Positions 34,883 through 46,326 of a stretch of DNA of 64,000 bases are shown here, one piece after another. The position numbers and the translations under genes are program-made. Position 1 is the first letter of the stretch. Each line of letters begins with the position of its first letter. The stretch lies in NCBI GenBank assembly GCA_009760885.1, contig CM019699.1, positions 41,536,268 to 41,600,267 on the forward strand. Reading direction: 5' to 3'. Source of the stretch: Achatina immaculata (taxonomy: Eukaryota; Mollusca; Gastropoda; Stylommatophora; Achatinidae). A model generated the notes under the pieces. It was not told the origin of the DNA, did not search any database, and saw only the letters and a list, made by a program, of their open reading frames with translations.

Positions 34883-35336
34883 GGTGACGTGCCGACTGGC
34901 GTTGGTTATTATGCTTCTCCAGAGTACCCGATCCTTCATGCAGGCCATCAGTTCAGTTGGTGATCTCCTCTCACACCATCCCGTCAGACTGTCCAGTATC
35001 ATTTCTCTTGGTCTTTCTCTTGATCTTCTTCCTTCTATTTTTCCTCTTGTTATAATATTTTCAATGCCCCCTCTTCTCATTGCATGTCCTATGAAAGTAC
35101 ATTGTCTCTCTCTTATCTTTCTGACAAGGTTTTTTGTCTCTCCAGCTCTTCTCATACATTCTTCATTAGTTATTTTTGCTGTCCATGGGATTCGCAACAT
35201 TCTTCTAATAAACCACATTTCTGCTGCTTCCAATGATTTTTGTGCAGACTTGCCTATTGTCCATGATTCACTTCCATATACCAAGATAGGTTCAATATAG
35301 CATTTTAGGACTCGTTTTCTAACATTCATTGATAAG
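34856..35336 (-). pseudogene. RTE family C LINE, C-terminal fragment with long (TGA)n tail
   Basis: A 149-codon open minus-strand frame covers MNVRKRVLKCYIEPILVYGS, QKSLEAAEMWFIRRMLRIPW, FIGHAMRRGGIENIITRGKI and SLTGWCERRSPTELMACMKD, then the natural stop beside a nine-unit TGA tail. No internal stop in this part suggests a young copy. GCAATT flanks both sides, a possible short target duplication. It is 5'-truncated. Confidence 0.88.
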
Positions 35337-35339
35337 GCA

Positions 35340-35605
35340 ATTACACATCAATTATAATGTACGTCAGGGTGTTGCAGTTTCGCATCAGCTATAACATACT
35401 TCAGTGTGTTACAGTTACACGCCACTTACAACACACTAAATACGTGTTGCAGTTGCACGCCAATTATAAAACACTTCAGCTGCAGCTGCACACCAACTAT
35501 AACATTCTTCAGTGTGTTGCAGGTACAGTCCAGTCATCACATAGTGTGTTGCAGGTACACTCCAGTCATCACATACTCTAGTGTGTCGCAGGTACACATC
35601 AGTTA
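35340..35605. repeat. Minisatellite of about 35 bp
   Basis: About seven imperfect units containing CTTCAGTGTGTTGCAGTTAC and ACACCAATTATAACA. Confidence 0.85.
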
Positions 35606-35890
35606 TGAGACTTGGTCATTAATACATAAAACTCTTACGTACAACCTGTGAAAAACAGAAGACGACACACAGAATGTCAAGTACACAAACCCAAATTTTG
35701 TTACAACAAAAATATATCATGAAAAATATGGATAGAAATTTCTGTCAGTTCAAATTATGCATTTTATTAAACTGCACACTGCAGTTTTTGCGCAGCCTTA
35801 TAAAATTAAAACTTGAAATTTGAAGACAAGTACAATATGCAACATACCGAAAATCAATAACCAATGAACTAAATGAACATACATTTATAA
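35606..35890. other. No recognisable feature
   Basis: AT-rich; nothing identified. Confidence 0.4.
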
Positions 35891-35894
35891 AATA

Positions 35895-36175
35895 CCAGTC
35901 CTCCGTAGCTAAATCGCTAAAGACGCACTTCAAAAAGTGCAGTGCCAACTGGAAGATCATGGGTTCGATCCCGGGACCGGAAAAAAAAGCAACAACTCAC
36001 AAGGCCTCTGGGAGCCATGACCCAGAGGGGCCCACACCCCCCCCCCCCTGGAGAGTGTCAGGAGTTTAAAGGGCCGAAACACTTGTCTGAGTGGGGGTAC
36101 TTCCTCTGATGATCTGAAGGAGTTGTGTTGTTGTTCCGCTCTCTACGGTAGAGAGTTTCCTGCATATAAAAACAG
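35895..36175 (+). mobile_element. tRNA-derived SINE, second family
   Basis: The head (35895-35980) has A-box-like GTAGCTAAATCGCTAAAGAC and B-box GGGTTCGATCCC. The CCAGTCCT start pairs with the GGGACCGG end like an acceptor stem with two mismatches. An unrelated body follows, with an A8 run, a C14 run and an end near CTCTCTACGGTAGAGAGTTT. The end resembles 42138-42200. A tRNA with a long variable arm was the probable ancestor. It is not a working tRNA gene. Confidence 0.72.
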
Positions 36176-36491
36176 TGAATACAAGAGAGAAAATAAATAT
36201 GGAATTTTATAGAAATTATAACATTTATGCAACAATTTGGTGACAAATGACTGTATAATTAATTTCCATATGAAGAGTGACATCGTCTTCCTCAATCATA
36301 ACAACATTTAAAAACAAGATGGTCCTTATTCGCTATTTGAACATTTAATACTTTATTCACAAACAAACAAACATACGTACATACATACATACATCACTAA
36401 AAACAGTTTATACTGCCATGGATATTTATAGTAAAAAAACTTTCAGAGGCCGAACTCTGTTCAATCTAGTTTATTTGTTGTGAAAGATTAT
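36176..36491. other. No recognisable gene
   Basis: AT-rich with a short CATA run near 36380. Confidence 0.4.
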
Positions 36492-38096
36492 GTAAAGCGC
36501 TCTCGATTTCCTTGCCTGCGGAGAAGGGTCTTCGCTCCTTTCCCGGCTAGCCAACAAGGTTCATGCTAACGTATCGGTGGTGTACGGTGCTGGTGATCGA
36601 TGGTCTCGAAATTGGGCCACATCTCGCAAAGAGTATCGAGCCTGCAGTATGTAATGTGCGTTGGTTGTCGGAACAGCGTTTTATTCTCGTTCGTTAGAGC
36701 AGAGAGAGCCGGCCGGCCGCCGCCGGTGGTTATAGGAAATGAAACGTTGCCGGGGTAGAAAGGGATCTGCTCTGAGCAGAGCGCTGTCTCTCTTACCCCG
36801 CGTCGGTCAATCGGCAGATATCCGACTAAGGTTCGGCTAAGAAAGCTATCTTGTTGACCCTACCACTAGTCATATGCTTGTCTCAAAAACGGCCATGCAT
36901 GTCTAAGTTCACGCTGTCTCACGATGAAACCGCGAATGGCTCATTAAATCAGTGAGGTTCCTTAGATGACACGACCCTACTTGGATAACTATGGCACTTC
37001 TAGAGCTAATACATGCTTACCAAGCTCCGACCCTCACGGAAAGAACTCTTTTATTAGTTCAAAACCAATCATCGTTGACCTTCGCGGGGCGAGGCGTCCC
37101 AACTGATAACTCTGGATAATTTTGTGCTGATCGCATGGCCTTCTGTATCGGCGACGCATCTTTCAAATGTCTGCCCTATAAAGTGTCGATGGTACGTGGC
37201 ATGTCTACAATGCTTGTAACGGATAAAGGGGAATCGGTGTTCGATTCCAGAGAGGGCCGCTGCTGGCTAGATTCCTCAGCTGCCGTGAGTGGGGTGAAGC
37301 TCCTATCGGCCAATGAAGAAAAATGTGATTATGGTTGCCGCGCGCCGCCGCCGTGGAAAAGATGATGGAGAGTATTAAATGAAGTTTTATCGGTATGGCT
37401 AATAGTCTCACGGTGAGGGCTACTCATATCACGGCACCTCTGCTCTAGAGGCCGGCCACGTCCTATATACACACACACTGGGGCAAAATGCCTAAACCGG
37501 CTTAACCCATAGGTGAAACTTGATGGCTACTCATATCACGGTACCTCCGCTCTAGAGGCTGGTCATGTCCTAACTACACCTACACTGGGATAATACGCCT
37601 AAACCGGCTTAATCCAGGGGTGAAACTTATTAGTGGCGAGGATTCGTCCTTCTCTACAAAAGCTTCGTTCTGGTCACTATCAAGAAGTGTAGCGGCCACG
37701 ATACAAAACGCTGAAGTCGGAGACACTTAATCACTGTAGTCGAGATAGGCAACAACCTCTCACCCGACGGGGATATATTCATATCCAAATCACGTTGAGG
37801 TTTTTCGGCGAGAAAGTCCAACTCTGGACTGAATGAGGAATCAGGGGGGGGGGGGATATATTCAAAACCAAACCACGTCAAGGATTTCCGGTGAGGAAGT
37901 CCAACTCTAGACTAAACTGGTGCAATGAAAACCACAGTGTCACGCAATCCCGCTTCTTGTACCCACTGAGTATAAGCCCAGGCCCCACTATGCTCTAAGC
38001 CTCCATCCTAAATGAAACTACTGCGAGAACCACAGGAGTAAACTCAGTAGGATCACGGGGCGATCTTGATGGTGGAAGCGAACGAAGAAGAAGAAG
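36492..38096 (+). mobile_element. rRNA-headed chimeric retroposon, copy 3 (ETS + 18S head)
   Basis: The head is 5' ETS (about 36492-36846) followed by 18S (36847-37256). It breaks at TTCGATTCCAGAGAGGG and joins the module at CCGCTGCTGGCTAGATTCCT, about 80 bp further into 18S than copy 2. The module (37257-about 38080) holds two 105-bp units with GCTCTAGAGG, the GTGGCGAGGATTCGTCC segment and two 90-bp GAGGTTTTTCGG-type units. It ends GGTGGAAGCGAACGAAGAAG with more GAA. Compared with copy 2 the ETS starts about 55 bp later. I found no clear target duplication. Confidence 0.82.
36847..37256 (+). rRNA. 18S rRNA 5' fragment (retroposed)
   Basis: Covers the 18S 5' region from a diverged start (TATCTTGTTGACCCTACC) through CCGCGAATGGCTCATTAAAT, GATGACACGACCCTACTTGG and GCATGGCCTTCTGT to GGGGAATCGGTGTTCGATTC. 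It is closer to normal 18S than copy 2 but still diverged, and it lacks the rest of the molecule. Confidence 0.95.
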
Positions 38097-39350
38097 ACTG
38101 AAGACAACGACAGCAGTGAGTAACAAAACCCAGCGCAACGAACGAACAGTTAAACCATAAAGATGAACTATTAATGATCAATGGTCCATGAGGAAACACA
38201 AATCATCATGATGAAGATCATGTTAAGCCTCATAGTACACTCAATATGCCTTTTTTCAACCTATGGCCTCTCCAAGAAACCCTTGTGCATGTCGCAATAA
38301 TCTTCGACATTCTCTTCTTTAGACATTTCTCAACTTCCAGTCTTAATAGTCCTGATGTGCAAGTAGCACTAATCTTCAAACAGTTTCTTCCACAATTTTT
38401 CTTGTACATCTACAATTATTCGAGTCATGAAAAAATCACGCAGTTATTTAAATGCACCTTGTCAACAGACAATAAATAGTATGAGAAGAACTCACTTCAA
38501 CACATATGTGAAAATACATCACTGATCATGAAAACCATCTAAATATAAATTATACATGAAATCGTCAGCACAGAGACATACATGTGCAAAGCTCATTTGA
38601 ACATTTAACGTTATACACGAGCAGTGATCAATGATGAGCTCACTGATGTCTTAGGAGTCCATGCTTGGCAAAATATGGCGAAATGCGAAATTTCAATGAG
38701 GAAACTCAACAAACATAGCAAATGGCAATTTTCAGAGAGCACAATTAATCAACATAACAAAATGGCATATCAACAATAGTGATCAATGACCCACACTTAA
38801 TGTATATATATAAGACACTGAAACTTTACAGTTCACAGAAAACTTCGCCTTCACTACAAATGTAACATTCTACATACTTTACAAAAGACGTGCAATTAAC
38901 TCACAGGAAACAATATTATATAAATTACAGAAAACATACACCAAATGAGTATTGCACAGGTGGAGATCATAGCAGGAGAACAAATCTTACAAAATATCAC
39001 ATTAATATCCATAAAACAATGACAAAAACGCGCTCCCTCACTTCCTGGCCATACCTAAAGAACAGCACAAAGACGAATGAATCAATCATCTGCACATCAC
39101 TGACCGGACACACACTGCTAGCCAGTGTCTTGACCAATACGAGGCGCTTACTTTGACCTTTCGGGGCCCAAAATAACCAAATCTAGCCCCTTCACACTTA
39201 CCTCACGTTTTGCTTCGATAATTTAAATAACAAACAGCTGTATAATGTTGCAACTCCCGAATAATTAGTGTACAAGTATTAAAAAACTAAGTATATAATA
39301 TATAAAAATAAGTATATAACTATACACGATGCCACACAGGATGAAGAAAT
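38097..39350. other. No recognisable gene
   Basis: AT-rich; short ORFs without recognisable features. Confidence 0.4.
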
Positions 39351-39351
39351 A

Positions 39352-39402
39352 GAGAAAGAGAGAGAGAGAAAGAGAGAGAGGGGGAGGGAGGGAGAGAGAG
39401 AA
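39352..39402. repeat. (GA)n-rich microsatellite
   Basis: Imperfect GA/GGGA repeats over about 50 bp. Confidence 0.9.
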
Positions 39403-39765
39403 TGAGAAGATAAAATCTTAATTTACATGAATGGACCCTGGAACTATATAGTTTGAACTCACAATTCAGCTACACTCAACGTTCCTCTTTTCCATATTCA
39501 TATTCCTTCTCATTAAGCTCCACTCCTTTCATACTTGTAACACATAGTTCAGAACCTCCTTACAGTATCCTCTATCCCAGCTGTAATCATCTATTTCACC
39601 TTCTCCCATATAGATTACCATTGTATCAATCTCTACCCTTTCCACGGCTCCCCCCTCATTCTTTATGACCTACCTAAAATATTTTTCATGCTTTATCTCC
39701 TCCTACATTGCACAGTGGGTTCTTAAACACATATAACTATATTTCTTTAAATTAGGTCTAGATCT
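39403..39765. other. No recognisable gene
   Basis: Pyrimidine-rich spacer. Nothing identified. Confidence 0.4.
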
Positions 39766-39769
39766 ATAT

Positions 39770-41775
39770 GTACGTATACATTTAATTCTGTCAGTGTTAG
39801 ATCTATATGTTAATTCTGTCAGTGTTAGATCTATATGTTAATTCTGTCAGTGTTAGATCTATATGTTAATTCTGTCAGTGTTAGATCTATATGTTAATTC
39901 TGTCAGTGTTAGATCTACATGTATAAATTACATTTTGTCAGTGTTAGATCTACATGTTAATTCTGTCAGTGTTAGATCTACATGTATAAATTACATTTTG
40001 TCAGTGTTAGATCTACATGTATATATTACATTCTGTCTGTGTTAGATCTACATGTATACATTACATTCTGTCAGTGTTAGATCTTAATGTATATATTTCA
40101 TTCTGTCAGTGTTAGATCTTAATGTATATATTTCATTCTGTCAGTGTTAGATCTTAATGTATATATTTCATTCTGTCAGTGTTAGATCTTAATGTATATA
40201 TTTCATTCTGTCAGTGTTAGATCTTAATGTATATATTTCATTCTGTCAGTGTTAGATCTTAATATATACATTACATTCTGTCAGTGTTAGATCTTAATGT
40301 ATATATTTCATTCTGTCAGTGTTAGATCTTAATGTATACATTACATTCTGTCAGTGTTAGATCTTAATGTATATATTTCATTCTGTCTGTGTTAGATCTT
40401 AATGTATATATTTCATTCTGTCAGTGTTAGATCTTAATGTATATATTTCATTCTGTCAGTGTTAGATCTACATGTATATATTTCATTATGTCAGTGTTAG
40501 ATCTACATGTATATATTTCATTCTGTCAGTGTTAGATCTACATGTATATATTTCATTCTGTCAGTGTTAGATCTACATGTATATATTTCATTATGTCAGT
40601 GTTAGATCTACATGTATATATTTAATTCTGTCAGTGTTAAATCTACGTGTATATATTTCATTATGTCAGTGTTAGATCTACATGTATATATTTCATTATG
40701 TCAGTGTTAGATCTACATGTATATATTTCATTATGTCAGTGTTAGATCTACATGTATATATTTCATTATGTCAGTGTTAGATCTACATGTATATATTTCA
40801 TTATGTCAGTGTTAGATCTACATGTATATATTTCATTCTGTCAGTGTTAGATCTACATGTATATATTTCATTCTGTCAGTGTTAGATCTACATGTATATA
40901 TTTCATTCTGTCAGTGTTAGATCTACATGTATATATTTCATTATGTCAGTGTTAGATCTACATGTATATATTTCATTCTGTCAGTGTTAAATCTACATGT
41001 ATATATTTTATTCTGTCAGTGTTAAATCTACATGTATATATTTTATTCTGTCAGTGTTAAATCTACGTGTATATATTTTATTCTGTCAGTGTTAAATCTA
41101 CGTGTATATATTTCATTATGACAGTGTTAGATCTACATGTATACATTTAATTCTGTCAGTGTTAGATCTACATGTATATATTTTATTCTGTCAGTGTTAA
41201 ATCTACATGTATATATTTCATTCTGTCAGTGTTAAATCTACATGTATATATTTCATTCTGTCAGTGTTAAATCTATATATTTCATTCTGTCAATGTTAGA
41301 TCTACATGTATAAATTACATTCTGTCAGTGTTAGATCTACATGTATAAATTACATTCTGTCAGTGTTAGATCTACATGTATATATTTCATTCTGTCAGTG
41401 TTAGATCTACATGTATAAATTACATTCTGTCAGTGTTAAATCTACATGTATATATTTCATTCTGTCAGTGTTAGATCTACATGTATAAATTACATTCTGT
41501 CAGTGTTAGATCTATATGTTAATTCTGTCAGTGTTAGATCTATATGTTAATTCTGTCAGTGTTAGATCTACATGTATAAATTACATTTTGTCAGTGTTAG
41601 ATCTACATGTTAATTCTGTCAGTGTTAGATCTACATGTATAAATTACATTCTGTCAGTGTTAAATCTACATGTATATATTTCATTCTGTCAGTGTTAGAT
41701 CTACATGTATAAATTACATTCTGTCAGTGTTAGATCTATATGTATAAATCACATTCTGTCAGTGTTAGATCTACG
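39770..41775. repeat. Large 35-bp minisatellite with 28-bp variants
   Basis: About 58 tandem units. The main 35-bp unit is TTCTGTCAGTGTTAGATCTA followed by CATGTATATATTTCA; a 28-bp form reads ATCTATATGTTAATTCTGTC plus AGTGTTAG. Every unit carries the palindrome TAGATCTA, often followed by the palindrome TACATGTA. Variants occur in blocks (CTTAATG in 40.08-40.44 kb; ATTATG alternating in 40.48-40.98 kb; GTTAAATC in 40.99-41.28 kb). The composite block at 39.85-40.05 kb recurs at 41.50-41.70 kb. Apparent ORFs are repeat translation. Confidence 0.97.
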
Positions 41776-42595
41776 TGCGTATTGCTCATTCTATCCAATT
41801 TTTTTCTAGGTTAGGATAAGGAGCTAAAGATCATTGGTTGGTACAAGGGATAACTATGACTCATTGACATTTGTAAGTAACAAATCCTTGTGATTCTACC
41901 AACAATCTTTCCTTCAATCTGCCAGTGTTTGTAAGAGAATATTCACAGTGACTTAGGCTTAGGGGGATGGATACGTTTAAGGGTCATTAGTCGTGGTATA
42001 TTTCAGTTGTGGATGTAATCGGACCATCACATTTTTACCATAAAACAAAAGCAAACTGATTATTATACGTGACCACTGGTTTGTGTTGACAATTTGTAAT
42101 ACTCAAGTTATCTTGAGTGATCAAAGTACTAGTCTGGTTGGGGGGGGGGGGGTGAAAATGTGAGGATCTGTGTGGTTTTGCTCTCTATAAGAGTTTCCCA
42201 CCTTACTCCTGCTGGAAGATTAGTAGTAATATTTTTACAGTGTCCATATTAGAATATTTGTGTAATCAAAAGAATATTTTTGAGAATGAAAATAAAGTTA
42301 GACTTACTTCCTTGTATGGACATAAAATACATCGTACAATACATACAAGAAGTAGCCAATGGCAGAAATATGCAGGAAGTAGAATTTAAAGTGAAAATAA
42401 ATTATACGTGAGAAAATGATAATAAACATAGTTGTATTTTAACTGTTATTATGGCAGAAATTAACTGTTATTGTTGTAATAATTAAATCTTGTTGTTGCA
42501 GCATTTAGCTCTTACTTTTGCAATATTTTAAAATATGTTGCTGCAATATTTTGCTTAAGTTAGAAACTTTGACAAGCTAATATTACTTACATCCT
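41776..42595. other. No recognisable gene
   Basis: AT-rich spacer. A 60-bp stretch at 42138-42200 with a G run and TGCTCTCTATAAGAGTTTCC resembles the 3' part of the SINE at 35.9-36.2 kb. Confidence 0.45.
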
Positions 42596-42599
42596 TGAA

Positions 42600-43515
42600 T
42601 GAAGAATTTGACAAAATACACGGAGACACTGCAGTAAAGCTGTGTTACCAAAACGTATAAACTAAGAAAAAAGTAGGAACAGCTTTATTACTTAACGAGC
42701 AAGAAAGCAGTACAGAAGAAGTAGCTAAAATACTAGTATACGTTGATGACATCGACCTAGTGGGGGAAACTGCAAGAAGTCATCAATACTTACATACACC
42801 TAAGAGATGTGGCACTAAAAGTTGTCTTGACCAAGATAAGACAGAGTACATGAAGATATCGAGAGAACAGAGGCATAATGATCCAAATTATATATTTGAT
42901 GGCGGGATGATCATTAGGAAAGCAGAAACACACATATATCTGGGCATAACCTTCAACAGAAACAACATAGCAAGCGAGGAAAGTAAAAGCAGAGTACAGA
43001 TAGGGAATAAAATATACTTCGCCTTGCAACACTTGTTAAAATCCAAAATCCTGTCCAAGACACCAAGATAACAATCTACAAAACTTTAATAAGACCAGAA
43101 GTCATGTATGGATCAGAAACGTGGAGTAAAACGAAGAAAGATGAACAATAAGAGAACAAGAACGTAAGAAGAATCTTTGGGCACAATGAGAATGCCAACA
43201 GTGAAGAATAGAGAGGTAGAAAGAATACTGAACTGAAAAGCTTATTTAAATCTCAATGAATTATAAATGTCTTGAAACTGAACAGACTACACTGGTTGGG
43301 CCATGTAGAAAAAATGGAAGAGAACAGGCAAATGAAAACTGATGTATGCACGACCAACGGGTAGACAACGACAGAGATGGAAGAAACATAGAAGAGGATA
43401 ACAAAGAAATTGATGTCACCAACTGCAGAGAAAAGATTGGGAATAGAGAGGAATAAAGGCGAACTTTATCTGCAGCAATGAGCCTTAATGGCGCGAAAGC
43501 TGAAGAAGAAGAAGA
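42600..43515 (+). pseudogene. LINE family D, RT remnant to 3' end with (GAA)n tail
   Basis: It begins inside RT: KILVYVDDIDLVGETA carries the catalytic YVDD box. Then come RKAETHIYLGITFNRNN, IGNKIYFALQHLL and, after frameshifts, RPEVMYGSETWSK and LNRLHWLGHVEKMEENR. The end reads ALMARK/SLNGAKAEEEE over AATGGCGCGAAAGCTGAAGA, and the DNA finishes in five GAA repeats. Several stops make it dead. The (GAA)n terminus matters because the rRNA-headed chimeras end the same way (AGAAGCGAACGAAGAAG). Confidence 0.8.
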
Positions 43516-43584
43516 AGAACAGGGAAACAAAAGTAATAACACAACTAGCTAACAACAAGATATAAACAAAGCTGAGATTTAAAT

Positions 43585-46314
43585 ATAATATATTTATATA
43601 TTCTGGCTGAGAAGTAGGAGGAAAGAATGGAGTGGCTTTTTATTTGGACAAATCAACATCAAAAGCATTACTAGGCTACAATCCAGTAAGTGATAGAATC
43701 CTAACAATCAGACTTAAGGGCATTCCTAGAAATGTAACAGTCATCCAGGTATATGCACCTACATCAGCAGCAGAAGAAGATGAAGTAGAACATTTTTATA
43801 ACACACTGCAGACGACAATGGACCAGGTACGGAAAAATGATATTGTATTTATAATGGGTGATTTTAATGCAAAAATTGGTACAGAAAGAGCAGAAGATGA
43901 AGGACATGTTGTAGGGAAATTTAGCATAGGACACAGAAATGAGGCAGGTGACAATCTAATGGCGTTTTGCATGGAAAATGAGCTAATGATCGCTAACACA
44001 CTTTTTAAACAACATCCAAGAAGACTTTACACATGGACATCACCTGATGGGAAAACCAGGAATCAAATAGATTACATTTTAGTGCAGAGAAGGTGGAGGT
44101 CAAGCATAACATCAGCAAAAACTTTACCAGGTGCTTATTGTGACACGGACCATGAGTTATTAATAGCAGACATGAAGATAAAGATAAAAAAGATAGTTAT
44201 GGGATCAAGACCACTCCGCTTTGACCTTACAAATATACCAGAACAATACGGTATAGAAGTGAAGAACCGTTTCGAAATCCTGATGGCTGTACAGGAAGAG
44301 ATGACACCAGATGAATTGGCTACGCAGGCCAAAGATATCTTAGTAACAACAGCTAAAGACATGGTTCCAGTAAAGAAAACACAAAAGAATAGATGGATCA
44401 CAGCAGGTACACTAGAACTGATAAAACAATGTAGAGAAATGAAGACGCAATGGAGAGTGACAAACAACAACAAAGATAAATATAAAACTTTAACAAAAGA
44501 AGTACGAAGAAACATAAGAAAAGACAAAAAACAATACATACAAGATTGTTGTGAAAGAATAGAAGAACATCAGAGGTGTGGAAGAGATAGTGAAATGTTT
44601 AAAGAAATGAAGACATTGACGAGAAATGTCACACCTAAGCTAAATGTAATTTGTGATGAGATGGGGAATACCCTGACAGAGACAGAGGAAATTCTGGAAA
44701 GATGGAAGGAATATTGCAAAAGAATGTATGAAACAACCGACTGTGGAAGCAGAAATCAACAATGTGAATTATTATTGGAGGAGAAAGAACCCGAGCCGAC
44801 AATGGAAGAAGTTTTATGGGCAATAAAGAGTCTGAAAAATGGTAAATCACCAGGATGTGATGAGATAACCGCTGAATTTATTAAAGCAGGAGGAAAGGAG
44901 TGTGCAACAATCTATCATGCACTATGTAAAAAGATATGGCATTCAGGTGTTTGGCCAAAAGAATGGAAAAGAACTGTATTCATACCACTGCCAAAAAAGG
45001 GTAACCTGAAATTATGCACCAACTACAGAACTGTTGCCCTGATTAGTCATGCCAGTAAAATTCTGTTAAAAATCATAATGGGTAGACTTCGCAAGAAAAT
45101 AGAAGAAGAAGTCAATATGGTCCAAGCTGGCTTCAGGCAAGGAAGAGGATCAAGAGATCATATATTCAATCTAAGATTAATAATAGAGAAATGCAGGGAG
45201 TTTAATGTGAATCTATATTTATCCTTTATAGACTACTCAAAGGCATTTGATTGTGTACAACACCAGAAACTTTGGGAAATAATGGAAAAAATGGGATTTC
45301 CAACACATTTGATACAATTAACATCACTGCTGTATTTAGACCAACAAGCAGCAGTAAGAATAAATGGTGAAACAACAAGTTGGTTTGACATAAAACAAGG
45401 GGTCCGTCAGGGGTGCATATTGTCACCCTACTTATTTAACTTGTATACTGAAAATATAATGAGGAATGTTAGAGAAGATGTAGACAAAGAATATTACGAT
45501 GCCATAACAGTTGGAGGTTATGAAATACCAGAGATTAGATATGCTGATGACACAGTATTGCTGTCCACAACACAAGAAGGAATGGAAAAACTAATTATGT
45601 CAGTCCGCAAGAACAGCGAAGAGCAGAACCTCTATCTTAATGCAAAGAAAACTAAAGTGATGACAACTGACAAAACAAACAAGGCAACTGAAATATGTAT
45701 CAATGAGGAAAAACTGGAAGAAGTGGAGAGTTTTGAATATCTTGGATCACTACTAACTAATAATGGAGATACAATGAGGGAAATTAAAAGGAGGACATCT
45801 ATTGCTCTTCAGAAAGTAAAACAAATAAAGAATCTGTGGAGTGGAGCAGACAGAACCACAAAAATAAGATTTTTAAGGGCATGCATCTTTCCCATCGCAA
45901 CATATGCCTGTGAGACCTGGACACTTAACAAAACAGCTGAGAAGCACATAAATGCCTTTGAATGTAAATGCTATAGAAGAGTTCTCCAAATATCGTGGAC
46001 ACAAAAAAGAACAAATATATCTATACTGCAAGAGCTTAATATTGAAGAAGGCTGGCTAGTAAAGAGGATTAAAGAGAGAAAACTTAAATATTTTGGCCAC
46101 ATTAAACGTCATGATAATTTAGAGAAGACCGTATTGGAAGGATACATAATGGGAAAAAGAAAGAGAGGAAGACCGAAACGAAGATGGCTGCAAGACATCG
46201 TTGATGATCTGCAAATGGATGCAGCAGCAGCAGGCCATCTTGCTCACAACCGAGAGGCCTACAGGAGTGCTGTTTGGGAGGCAAAGTTCCGCAAGGGACA
46301 TGCAAAGGAATGAA
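43585..46314 (+). mobile_element. RTE family A LINE, nearly complete, young
   Basis: Bounded by the perfect 12-bp duplication TGAGATTTAAAT at 43573-43584 and 46315-46326. It contains a single long open frame and almost no 3' untranslated sequence; the coding end runs straight into ATGAATGA. The first 25 bp after the left duplication are AT-rich and do not look like endonuclease coding sequence, so they may be filler from a truncated 5' end. It is the best-preserved element in the window and the reference for the other family A fragments. Confidence 0.9.
43611..46313 (+). CDS. RTE/BovB-like endonuclease-reverse transcriptase, N-terminally truncated
   Basis: Open for about 900 codons with no internal stop; a TGA at 43608-43610 lies just upstream, so there is no natural start. 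Counting from the GTG at 43632: an APE-type endonuclease without its N-terminal third (VIQVYAPTS about 36-45, GDFNAKIG 76-83, NQIDYILV 144-151, TDHELL 172-177). Then a basic linker. RT spans about 420-690, with KSPGCDEITAEF, VQAGFRQGRG, IDYSKAFDCV, GVRQGCILSPYLFNL and YADD at 637-640. A C-terminal region follows with YLGSLL, TYACETWTLNKTAEKH and KRKRGRPKRRW. In intact relatives the enzyme nicks target DNA and copies its own RNA from the nick. The endonuclease Glu/Asn motifs of the missing N terminus are absent, so target nicking is probably lost although RT looks complete. Confidence 0.93.
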   Translation, partial: EVGGKNGVAFYLDKSTSKALLGYNPVSDRILTIRLKGIPRNVTVIQVYAPTSAAEEDEVEHFYNTLQTTMDQVRKNDIVFIMGDFNAKIGTERAEDEGHVVGKFSIGHRNEAGDNLMAFCMENELMIANTLFKQHPRRLYTWTSPDGKTRNQIDYILVQRRWRSSITSAKTLPGAYCDTDHELLIADMKIKIKKIVMGSRPLRFDLTNIPEQYGIEVKNRFEILMAVQEEMTPDELATQAKDILVTTAKDMVPVKKTQKNRWITAGTLELIKQCREMKTQWRVTNNNKDKYKTLTKEVRRNIRKDKKQYIQDCCERIEEHQRCGRDSEMFKEMKTLTRNVTPKLNVICDEMGNTLTETEEILERWKEYCKRMYETTDCGSRNQQCELLLEEKEPEPTMEEVLWAIKSLKNGKSPGCDEITAEFIKAGGKECATIYHALCKKIWHSGVWPKEWKRTVFIPLPKKGNLKLCTNYRTVALISHASKILLKIIMGRLRKKIEEEVNMVQAGFRQGRGSRDHIFNLRLIIEKCREFNVNLYLSFIDYSKAFDCVQHQKLWEIMEKMGFPTHLIQLTSLLYLDQQAAVRINGETTSWFDIKQGVRQGCILSPYLFNLYTENIMRNVREDVDKEYYDAITVGGYEIPEIRYADDTVLLSTTQEGMEKLIMSVRKNSEEQNLYLNAKKTKVMTTDKTNKATEICINEEKLEEVESFEYLGSLLTNNGDTMREIKRRTSIALQKVKQIKNLWSGADRTTKIRFLRACIFPIATYACETWTLNKTAEKHINAFECKCYRRVLQISWTQKRTNISILQELNIEEGWLVKRIKERKLKYFGHIKRHDNLEKTVLEGYIMGKRKRGRPKRRWLQDIVDDLQMDAAAAGHLAHNREAYRSAVWEAKFRKGHAKE

Positions 46315-46326
46315 TGAGATTTAAAT

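Noticed and set aside
35895..35980. Functional tRNA gene
   Set aside because: Acceptor stem mismatches, an abnormal variable region and a SINE body attached downstream.
36847..37256. Pol III B-box in the chimera head (GTTCGATTCC within 18S)
   Set aside because: This string is part of normal 18S sequence and has no correctly spaced A-box; coincidental.
39863..40045. Coding ORF across the 35-bp minisatellite
   Set aside because: Same peptide recurs at 41516-41698 purely because the DNA block is duplicated; frame is lost elsewhere in the array.
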